Below, in pieces: positions 1 through 4,932 of a DNA stretch of 5,033 nucleotides. A program made the position numbers and the translations under genes. The notes beneath the pieces were generated by a model. That model did no database searches and had not been told where the DNA came from. It saw only the letters and a program-made list of their open reading frames with translations. Numbering within the stretch: the stretch's first letter is position 1; every line of letters starts with the position of its first letter. Source of the DNA: Bacteroidota bacterium (GTDB taxonomy: Bacteria > Bacteroidota > Rhodothermia > Rhodothermales > Rubricoccaceae); assembly GCA_022564455.1 (NCBI GenBank), contig JADFLK010000201.1:1-5033 (forward strand), in the 5' to 3' direction.

Positions 1-1590
1 GCGTGCGATGTCAGCTTCCTGAGCACCAAGGCCGCGGGACCCACTGGTGTAGTCCTGAAATGCAGACATAAAGGCTGCTGCCAGCTCGATGGCCGAATCG
101 GCACTCGACAACGACACCGCATTGATGGCCACTTGCGTTGATGCCGCGCTCGAAAGCGCCGATGTGTGGAGTAACCGGCGGGCAACGGACCCGGCATCCG
201 GGCCTGCCAGTGCATCCGGAAGTCCCCGTCCAGTAGCCTCGAAATAGCCTCGGATGCTACTGATTTCGGAGGTGAGATAACCCAGCTCAACGGTGTCCGG
301 GCGATCCTCCACCTCCAACACGGCGGCGTAGTCAGGGTCTTCGATGCCTGCCTGGCCGGCCTCGTAGGCGGCTCGCGCACGGTGCAGGATTGCCGCGCCG
401 TACCGCCGATTGAAGAGCATACGGAAGGCACGATCCTCGTCGCCCATCCCACGGCGCTGCTCCTGGAGCTCGGCCATCGCGTCAATCAATTCGCCCGCAG
501 CCGGACTGTCGTTGCGGAAGTCACGCTCGGCCGCAGCACGGCGCTGCATGATGTAACGGTCGTTCAGGGCGGCGCGGCGGCCTCTGTAGGCCTTTTGGGA
601 GTTGAGCAATCCGAAAAGCTGTCCCCGGACTGCGTCAGGGTTCTCCGGACCTTCTGCAAGGTGGGCTTGTAGCGTCACCACGCGCTCGTCGAGAAACTGC
701 AAAACAATGGGCACACGGAAATCGCGCGTCGTCTCCAGTTGCGCAACGGTGTGCCCTCGGCTCGTTGAGCCCGGGTTTCCAACGACAAAGATGAGATCGT
801 CCTCATCCACACCTTCCGTGCTGAGTGGGAAATAATGCTCCGTCTGGAGCGGCTGCCCGTCATCGCCATAGATGCGGAAGAACGAGAAATCGAGGGCGTA
901 GCGCGGGTAGGTGAAGTTGTCGAAGTCGCCGCCGAAGTAGCCGAGGCGGGCTTCGGGCGCCATCACGAGGCGCACGTCTGTGTAGCGGCGGAAGGTGTAG
1001 GCCGAGTACCGCCCGCCGTTGTACAGCGCCGCGACTTGCACGGTGAAGCCGTCGCCCAGGTCAGCGCTCATGGCCTCTTCCATGCTCTCAACAGCTTCGG
1101 AAGCGGCTGCAGCGGCCTCAGCGTCGGTCTGCGCTCCGGCTGCGTCAATCATCGCCGTCACCTCTTCCGTCACGTCAGCGATTTCGACGAGTTGATCCAT
1201 GTACAGGTCTTCTACCGGGCGTTCTTCCTCCAGGCTATGGGCCGCAAAACCGTTGTCCAGCAGTCCTTCGCCTGGCTCGCTTACCTGAATTATGCTGCCC
1301 TGCCCACAGTGATGGTTCGTAGCCACGAGGCCGTTCGGCGAAACGAACGATGCCGAGCAACCGGGCATGCGAAGCGAAGCAAGTTTGGCGTGCTCGTACC
1401 ACGCTTCGTCGGGTCGAAAGCCGTAGGTCTCCTCCAGATAGTCTGTCGGCGGATCTTCAAACAGCCACATCTTGCCGCCGTCCAGCGGGCCTGCCTGCAC
1501 CTCACCGGGATCAACCTGAGCTTGAACGACGAACGGGAGGAGTGCGAGGAGAAGAACGAGGCGGCGCCCCGCAAGCGGGATCAGTGACAT
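1..1590 (-). CDS. S46-family serine exopeptidase (DPP7/DPP11-like), C-terminus cut off by window edge
   Basis: Reading from ATG at 1590-1588, the frame is open for 530 codons to the left edge. Residues 1-24 form a signal peptide (Arg9-Arg10, Leu/Val-rich core, likely cut after VQA), so the enzyme is exported to the periplasm or surface. The motif ATNHHCG (90-96) carries the catalytic His; by the trypsin AHC pattern His94 is the better candidate, and Cys78/Cys95 could form the chymotrypsin-like disulfide. GGDFDNFTYPRYALDF (220-235) holds Asn225, which matches the N-terminus-binding Asn of the family, and the probable catalytic Asp234. GNPGSTSRG (271-279) is another family motif. The nucleophilic Ser and the residue that sets P1 specificity lie near the C-terminus of these roughly 700-residue enzymes, so they are outside the window and substrate preference cannot be read. 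Family members remove dipeptides from peptide N-termini. Phe226 stands where DPP7/DPP11 have Trp. There is no Shine-Dalgarno sequence. Confidence 0.93.
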   Translation of the reverse strand, partial: MSLIPLAGRRLVLLLALLPFVVQAQVDPGEVQAGPLDGGKMWLFEDPPTDYLEETYGFRPDEAWYEHAKLASLRMPGCSASFVSPNGLVATNHHCGQGSIIQVSEPGEGLLDNGFAAHSLEEERPVEDLYMDQLVEIADVTEEVTAMIDAAGAQTDAEAAAAASEAVESMEEAMSADLGDGFTVQVAALYNGGRYSAYTFRRYTDVRLVMAPEARLGYFGGDFDNFTYPRYALDFSFFRIYGDDGQPLQTEHYFPLSTEGVDEDDLIFVVGNPGSTSRGHTVAQLETTRDFRVPIVLQFLDERVVTLQAHLAEGPENPDAVRGQLFGLLNSQKAYRGRRAALNDRYIMQRRAAAERDFRNDSPAAGELIDAMAELQEQRRGMGDEDRAFRMLFNRRYGAAILHRARAAYEAGQAGIEDPDYAAVLEVEDRPDTVELGYLTSEISSIRGYFEATGRGLPDALAGPDAGSVARRLLHTSALSSAASTQVAINAVSLSSADSAIELAAAFMSAFQDYTSGSRGLGAQEADIAR

Positions 1591-1639
1591 GGGGAAGGTG
1601 GGCTGTGTGTACTCGAAAGTGGTCCGGCATGATACACAA

Positions 1640-1673
1640 GCGGCCTGGCTCAATCCATGTTGAGCCAGGCCGC
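1640..1673 (-). terminator. Perfect 14-bp hairpin after the lipoprotein gene, probable terminator
   Basis: Bases 1640-1653 and 1660-1673 are exact reverse complements (GCGGCCTGGCTCAA and TTGAGCCAGGCCGC) around a 6-base loop. The hairpin lies 28 bases downstream of the lipoprotein stop on the minus strand and is followed in that direction by the moderately T-rich TTGTGTATC. This fits a rho-independent terminator with a weak U-tract. It also sits 49 bases before the peptidase start, so it could separate the two genes into different transcripts. Confidence 0.6.
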
Positions 1674-1701
1674 AGATGCAGACATATAGGTTTGGAAAAC
1701 G

Positions 1702-2136
1702 CTAGTTCGCTGCTGTTGCGGTGAACGTGCCTTGCTCCATATATCCGGGGAACGTAATCGTACCCCATACCCCGGAATAGCCCGACGCCACATAGTTTCC
1801 TTCGAACTGGAGACCGGAATCCGAGACTAATGGATCAGTGATCGTTACGCGAAGAACGCCGGAGTCATCGAGTGTGGCACTCATACCTCCGGACGTAACC
1901 GTAAGCGGCGCTAGCGGTTCGCCATCAGGTGTTGCGAATGAAAAGGTGCCGGTTAGCGCTTGTCCCACACGTGGTTCGGTGTCGAAGGAGATCTGGCCGT
2001 CGGCTATGGCCGCTCCTTTTTCGGAAAAGGCGACATCAAAACGAGGCCCTGCGTCATCGCTGTCTGCGCTGTCTGCGCTGTCACACGCTGCGAACAGAAA
2101 AACTGACAGGAGAAGAACATAAAGTGGCTTGAACAT
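1702..2136 (-). CDS. Small secreted lipoprotein of unknown function
   Basis: A 144-residue protein. The chosen start is the ATG at 2136-2134, which gives a textbook lipoprotein signal: MFKPLYVLLLSVFLFAAC, with a Lys, a hydrophobic core and Cys18 as the lipid attachment residue. An ATG 17 codons upstream (2187) would place a Cys-rich, unlikely leader in front of the signal. After Cys18 comes an acidic, flexible spacer (DSADSADSDD, residues 19-28) made by a 9-nt tandem repeat. The remaining ~115 residues alternate hydrophobic and Thr/Ser/Gly residues with many short Gly/Pro/Asp turns (for example GQALTGTFSF, GVWGTITF, GTFTATA), which suggests an all-beta fold. I recognise no named domain. It is the only gene between the hairpin-rich region upstream and the strong hairpin downstream, so it is probably transcribed alone. 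There is no Shine-Dalgarno sequence. Confidence 0.8.
   Translation of the reverse strand: MFKPLYVLLLSVFLFAACDSADSADSDDAGPRFDVAFSEKGAAIADGQISFDTEPRVGQALTGTFSFATPDGEPLAPLTVTSGGMSATLDDSGVLRVTITDPLVSDSGLQFEGNYVASGYSGVWGTITFPGYMEQGTFTATAAN
2059..2082 (-). repeat. 9-nt tandem repeat in the lipoprotein gene
   Basis: On the plus strand GCTGTCTGC occurs twice (2059-2067, 2068-2076), followed by the partial unit GCTGTC. Read on the minus strand it encodes the Asp-Ser-Ala repeats right after the lipidated Cys. A unit of 9 bases keeps frame, so copy-number slippage would lengthen or shorten the acidic tether without breaking the protein. Confidence 0.8.
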
Positions 2137-2291
2137 GGCTGTAGAAGGGAAAGTGGTGGAAAATGTCACGCCGCATCCACAACGCATGAACTGCGCCGAA
2201 TTGCCAAAAGGGACGCAGAAATGCCCTTCTTTGCACTGACTTCGCAGGGTGTTTGCGGAGAGAATCGGCTCTCATCCTCCAGTGTTAGGCC

Positions 2292-2390
2292 GTTGCCGTG
2301 CAACACCCCTCCCCCCGCCATATGGCGGGGTACTCCCCTCAAGGGGAGACTAAAAGAAGTCCCCCCTTGAAGGGCAACGCGAAGCATTGC
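2292..2390. repeat. Cluster of consecutive short hairpins
   Basis: Five inverted repeats follow one another with gaps of at most 15 bases. The clearest are CCCCGCCATATGGCGGGG (2313-2330, perfect dyad) and CTCCCCT-CA-AGGGGAG (2333-2348), then CCCTT-G-AAGGG (2364-2374) and a GCAACGC/GCATTGC stem (2374-2390, one mismatch). The GC-rich dyads with CCCC/GGGG ends resemble dispersed extragenic palindromes. Whether further copies exist elsewhere in the genome cannot be seen from this window. Confidence 0.65.
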
Positions 2391-2505
2391 GGCGGTGGGA
2401 AGTGGGAAGCCGAGAGTGATTAGCTGTTCGCAACTGAGCAATCTCCCGCAATACGGTGCCGCCGTAGGCGGTGGGGGATGTCGGACTGGCGTGGAGCCGC
2501 GCAGA

Positions 2506-2524
2506 TCCTGAAACGAGTTCAGGA
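2506..2524. repeat. Inverted repeat TCCTGAA-ACGAG-TTCAGGA
   Basis: A perfect 7-bp stem around a 5-base loop, about 50 bases downstream of the LprI-type gene's stop codon on the minus strand. From memory, a CCTGAA...TTCAGG core of this kind, often mistranslated as 'LNSFQDL' or 'PELVSGS', is a frequent dispersed intergenic repeat in many bacterial genomes. It has no T-tract, so I do not call it a terminator. Confidence 0.6.
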
Positions 2525-2575
2525 CGACAACAATGTGACGCTCACGCCGCCGTGCTCGAAACCGCAGCAAATGGC

Positions 2576-3007
2576 TCACTCGCAGCCGTAGATATGGCAT
2601 AACTCAACAATCCGGATACGTGTTTTTGCTATCAGGCATCGGTCATCATCCGTGTTCATGTTCCCATCAGCAGTTAGAACGCTCATGGCTTCCACACACT
2701 CAGCATCTCGAAAGAGGAGCCAGCCCCTCTGAGCATTCCTCAAAACCTCTGGTTGCTGCTCCTGCCAAACGCTATTCAGGGCAGCTTCCTCAGCTATTTC
2801 CATCGCTTGGCGATACACGCGGTTCAGCTCAGCGTCCTCTCTTTCGAACACGTCTCTAATGCACCCATTCTCGTCTGCAAGATCGCCGCTCTGATCGCAT
2901 TCGGGTGTGGCCCCGAGTTCGGTCAGTGAAATCGGCTGCGCTCCTGCTCCCGTTGGGAGCACGACACAAAGAACGAGGGAAGGAACCGCGATGAAGCGAA
3001 ATCGCAT
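2576..3007 (-). CDS. Secreted LprI/DUF1311-family protein
   Basis: A 143-residue protein. The start is the ATG at 3007-3005 because it begins a normal signal peptide (MRFRF, hydrophobic core, likely cut after AGA at residue 23); the open frame extends 56 codons further upstream, but that part runs through the repeat-containing intergenic DNA and the end of the dehydrogenase gene. The mature part matches the LprI N-terminal (DUF1311) pattern: an acidic stretch leading to D58..ELN62..Y65, then an amphipathic helix, then AQRGWLLFRDAEC (92-104), and a Cys124-centred end with T129/R130 and L136. Six cysteines (37, 49, 104, 124, 137, 142) could make three disulfides. Family members are periplasmic or envelope proteins; some are reported as lysozyme inhibitors, but no function can be assigned here. 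The only early Cys (Cys14) is not in a lipobox. No Shine-Dalgarno sequence precedes the start. Confidence 0.82.
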   Translation of the reverse strand: MRFRFIAVPSLVLCVVLPTGAGAQPISLTELGATPECDQSGDLADENGCIRDVFEREDAELNRVYRQAMEIAEEAALNSVWQEQQPEVLRNAQRGWLLFRDAECVEAMSVLTADGNMNTDDDRCLIAKTRIRIVELCHIYGCE

Positions 3008-3096
3008 GATGGAGAGTGCATGTCCTCTGAATTGTGACGAAAAGTAGCTCAGCCGTGGACGCGGCGCGCTCGGCGAGCACGCCCTACCTCTCAGCG

Positions 3097-3117
3097 GTCC
3101 TCCGTCCTCCGTCCTCC
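3097..3117 (-). repeat. Perfect 7-nt tandem repeat just after the glutaryl-CoA dehydrogenase stop
   Basis: Three exact copies of GGAGGAC (minus strand; GTCCTCC on plus) lie end to end, starting five bases after the TAG of the dehydrogenase gene. They lie in the 115-base gap before the LprI-type gene. The unit length is the same as in the two heptamer tracts at 4429-4456 and 4490-4524. Confidence 0.85.
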
Positions 3118-3122
3118 GAAAC

Positions 3123-4376
3123 CTACCCCTCCACCAACTCCTTCTCTTTTCTCGGCGCTGCCTCCGGCATATCATTCCCGCGCGGCGTGAACGACTGGAT
3201 GCCGGTGATCTCGCGGCCGAGGATGAGGCCGTGGATGTCGTGCGTGCCCTCGTAGGTGCTCACGGATTCGAGGTTGACCATGTGGTGGATGACGCGGTAC
3301 TCGCCGGTGATGCCGTTGCCGCCCAGCATGTCGCGCGCAACGCGGCTGATGTTCAGCGCCTTCTCTACGTTGTTTCGCTTGGCGAGCGAGACCATTGCCG
3401 GGGCGAGTTGGCCGGCGTCTTTGAGTTGGCCGAGCCGCCAAGCGAGGAGCTGCATCTGCGTGATGTCCGTCAGCATGTTGGCGAGCTTGGTCTGGATGAG
3501 CTGCATGGCTCCGAGCGGGTAGCCGAACTGCTTGCGCTCCATCACGTACCGGCGCGCGCGCTGGTAGCAGTCCTCCGCAGCGCCGACCGCTCCCCACGCG
3601 ATGCCATACCGTGCGCTGTTCAGGCACGAAAACGGCCCCTTCAGGCCGCGCACCTCGGGGAAGAAGTTCTCGTCGGGCACGAAGCACTCGTCCAGCACGA
3701 TTTCGCCCGTACTGGAGGCGCGCAGCGACATCTTGTTGTGCGTCTTCGGCGCGGAGTAGCCCTCAAAGTCTTTCTCCACGATGAATCCGCTGATGACACC
3801 TTCCTCATTGCGGTTCTCCTTGGCCTTCGCCCATACGATCGCCACGTCGGCGATGGGCGAGTTGGTGATCCACATCTTGGCGCCGTTCAGAATCCAGCCG
3901 CCGTCCACCTTCAGCGCCGTGGTCTCCATCGAGCCGGGGTCGGAGCCGTGGTTGGGTTCGGTGAGGCCGAAGCAGCCGATCAGTTCGGCGCTCGCCAATT
4001 TGGGGAGGAAGCGCTGCCGCTGCTCCTCGGTGCCGAACTCGTAGATCGGAAACATCACCAGCGACGACTGTACGGACGCGAACGACCGGTAGCCGGAGTC
4101 CACGCGCTCCAGTTCGCGGGCGACGAGACCGTACGCCGTGTAGCTCGCGCCGAGACCGCCGTACTCCTCCGGGATCGTAGCCCCGAGCAGGCCCATCTCG
4201 GCCATTTCTTTGGGGATCTCGGCGTGGAAGACCTCGTCCTGGTTGCCTTCGAGCGCGCGCGGCTCCAACTTCGACTGCGCATAGTCCCGCGCCGACTGCA
4301 TGATCAGGCGGTCCTCTTCGCTCAGCATCTGCTCAAAGTTGTACGCGTCGTCGATGTTGAAGGGATTTTTCGGCAT
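3123..4376 (-). CDS. gcdH: Glutaryl-CoA dehydrogenase (acyl-CoA dehydrogenase family)
   Basis: A complete 417-residue FAD enzyme, close to the usual length. It oxidises glutaryl-CoA, normally with decarboxylation to crotonyl-CoA, in lysine, tryptophan or aromatic degradation, passing electrons to ETF. Similarity to the human enzyme, as I remember it, runs the whole length: RELERVDSGYRS (87-98) with the substrate-binding Arg97, SVQSSLVM (101-108), the acyl-CoA dehydrogenase signature GLTEPNHGSDPGS (137-149), WITNS (169-173) near the flavin, LNSARYGIAWG (252-262), RKQFG (281-285), RDMLGGNGI (348-356) and STYEGTHDIH (373-382) with the catalytic base Glu376. The ATG at 4376 puts NPFNIDD where the family N-terminus begins; an ATG 30 codons upstream would translate a heptamer-repeat tract. 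A charged tail (398-417) extends past the usual end. The upstream fixX and fixC genes support an ETF/quinone-linked role. A non-decarboxylating variant cannot be excluded. There is no Shine-Dalgarno sequence. Confidence 0.93.
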   Translation of the reverse strand: MPKNPFNIDDAYNFEQMLSEEDRLIMQSARDYAQSKLEPRALEGNQDEVFHAEIPKEMAEMGLLGATIPEEYGGLGASYTAYGLVARELERVDSGYRSFASVQSSLVMFPIYEFGTEEQRQRFLPKLASAELIGCFGLTEPNHGSDPGSMETTALKVDGGWILNGAKMWITNSPIADVAIVWAKAKENRNEEGVISGFIVEKDFEGYSAPKTHNKMSLRASSTGEIVLDECFVPDENFFPEVRGLKGPFSCLNSARYGIAWGAVGAAEDCYQRARRYVMERKQFGYPLGAMQLIQTKLANMLTDITQMQLLAWRLGQLKDAGQLAPAMVSLAKRNNVEKALNISRVARDMLGGNGITGEYRVIHHMVNLESVSTYEGTHDIHGLILGREITGIQSFTPRGNDMPEAAPRKEKELVEG

Positions 4377-4428
4377 TGTCGTGGTCTGGGGCTCTTTTCC
4401 GTGAAAGTACGGATTCGCGGCCGCGATG

Positions 4429-4456
4429 ACGGCTGACCGCCGACGACCGACCGCTG
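4429..4456 (-). repeat. Degenerate 7-nt repeat upstream of gcdH
   Basis: On the minus strand from 4456 down, the units are CAGCGGT, CGGTCGT, CGGCGGT and CAGCCGT, followed by CATCGCG. Units agree with a CRGYSGT-like pattern. The tract sits in the 148-base gap between fixX and gcdH, 52 bases before the gcdH start, so it lies in the leader of gcdH if the genes are co-transcribed. Confidence 0.55.
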
Positions 4457-4489
4457 AAGTATCCACGTCTTCTAGATGATCTTCGGAGC

Positions 4490-4524
4490 AGAATCCGCTG
4501 TCTGCGGTCCGCTATCTGCTGTCC
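4490..4524 (-). repeat. Degenerate 7-nt repeat abutting the fixX stop codon
   Basis: On the minus strand, directly after the fixX TGA with no gap, the units are GGACAGC, AGATAGC, GGACCGC, AGACAGC and the decayed GGATTCT. The first four fit RGAYMGC and can also be read as two 14-nt units with 12 of 14 bases identical. The tract is non-coding between fixX and gcdH. Confidence 0.65.
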
Positions 4525-4836
4525 TCAACCCAAATTCCAATTCACCCCACGCCCAAGCTCCGGGTCCGGGTAGCTCCACTTCACCGCGCCCTGATCGCAG
4601 GCGTACATGCACGTGCCGCACTCGATGCAGTCCTCAAACTGGAAGTGCACCTGATTGGCCTCGTCGAGCGTGTAGCAGTTGGCGGGACACACGTACGTGG
4701 TGCACTTGTGCGGGCACGTCGAGTTGCAGATGTTCGTGTCCACCTCGATGTGGGCCTTGGCGTCTATACGGCCCTGATTGCGGAAGGCCACCTTCCCGAG
4801 GCGCTCGGCGATGGAAAGAGTTGGGACTTCTGTCAT
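4525..4836 (-). CDS. fixX: FixX-type ferredoxin-like iron-sulfur protein
   Basis: A complete 103-residue protein. FixX partners FixC, and together they take electrons from the FixAB electron transfer flavoprotein to quinone or another acceptor. The N-terminal RLGKVAFR and the C-terminal VKWSYPDPELGRGVNWNLG match the FixX pattern (E. coli ends ...EQWEYP...GVEFRYG), and VCPANCY...CIECGTC aligns with E. coli ACPAGLY...CLECGTC. That gives Cys50, Cys70, Cys73 and Cys76 as ligands of one [4Fe-4S] cluster. Five further cysteines (37, 41, 45, 54, 80) are present; Cys37, Cys41, Cys45 and Cys80 are arranged like the ligands of a second cluster, with wider spacing (Cx3Cx3Cx4CP) than classic two-cluster ferredoxins. 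No signal peptide or membrane segment is present, so it is cytoplasmic, probably on the membrane face. The ATG at 4836 gives the normal family length; no Shine-Dalgarno sequence precedes it. It lies 96 bases after the probable fixC stop. Confidence 0.9.
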   Translation of the reverse strand: MTEVPTLSIAERLGKVAFRNQGRIDAKAHIEVDTNICNSTCPHKCTTYVCPANCYTLDEANQVHFQFEDCIECGTCMYACDQGAVKWSYPDPELGRGVNWNLG

Positions 4837-4861
4837 CAGTGGGGTAATTGGAGAATCAGTC

Positions 4862-4931
4862 TGATTACGTGAAGTACGTGATTACGTGAGGAAAGTCAAC
4901 ATTCACGTATTCACGTTATCACGTAATCACC
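4862..4931. repeat. Long imperfect inverted repeat built of TCACGTAA-like octamers, between fixC and fixX
   Basis: Bases 4862-4872 pair perfectly with 4919-4929 (11 bp) and 4876-4889 pair with 4903-4916 (13 of 14), leaving a small internal bulge and a 13-base loop (4890-4902). Each arm is a tandem array: ATTCACGT, ATTCACGT, TATCACGT, AATCAC in the right arm, and the complementary form in the left. It begins one base after the probable fixC TGA on the minus strand and ends 26 bases before the fixX start. It lacks a T-tract. It could fold in the fixC-fixX transcript or bind a protein as repeated ACGTGA half-sites. Confidence 0.75.
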
Positions 4932-4932
4932 C

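Larger units (their letters stand above)
2137..2575. other. Gene-free 439-bp stretch made of hairpins, candidate composite dispersed repeat
   Basis: I see no convincing gene. The reading frames that cross it encode Pro/Gly/Arg-rich text shaped by the hairpins, with no signal peptide or domain. From left to right: 2188-2290 carries GCAGAAA/TTTGC/CGCAG-type runs that look like simple Bacteroidota intergenic filler; 2292-2304 is a 5-bp hairpin; 2313-2330 an 18-base perfect palindrome; 2333-2348 a 7-bp inverted repeat; 2364-2374 CCCTT-G-AAGGG; 2374-2390 a 7-bp stem with one mismatch and loop GAA; 2459-2471 CCGCC-GTA-GGCGG; 2506-2524 a 7-bp stem with loop ACGAG. The promoter of the lipoprotein gene should lie near 2137-2200, but I could not identify one. 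Confidence 0.6.

Noticed and set aside
835..1587. A 250-codon open frame on the plus strand
   Set aside because: It is antisense to the S46 peptidase, which shows a signal peptide and catalytic motifs on the minus strand. The plus-strand product has no recognisable feature.
2166..2600. A 144-codon minus-strand frame between the lipoprotein and the LprI-type gene
   Set aside because: Its text (for example VLNSFQDLRGS, PLRGVPRHMAGGG) is what hairpin repeats give when translated. It overlaps the end of the LprI-type gene and has no domain.
3039..3046. TACTTTTC on the minus strand as a Bacteroidota-type -7 element for the LprI-type gene
   Set aside because: It differs from TAnnTTTG at the last base and no TTG occurs at the right distance upstream, so it is too weak to annotate.
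3064..3082. An 8-bp GC-rich stem (with one G-T pair, minus strand) as the gcdH terminator
   Set aside because: The loop is only three bases and the nearest T-run (3040-3043) is about 20 bases downstream, so intrinsic termination is not supported.
4416..4425. Palindrome CGCGGCCGCG as an operator
   Set aside because: Ten-base GC palindromes arise readily in such GC-rich DNA, and no second half-site or spacing supports a binding site.
3231..4436. A 401-codon open frame on the plus strand
   Set aside because: It lies wholly antisense to gcdH, whose family motifs run end to end. The product is Val/Leu/Arg/His-rich with no domain, as expected for an antisense frame in GC-rich coding DNA.
4377..4466. 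A 30-codon N-terminal extension of glutaryl-CoA dehydrogenase
   Set aside because: The extension would encode part of the 4429-4456 heptamer tract, and the family N-terminus matches the start at 4376.
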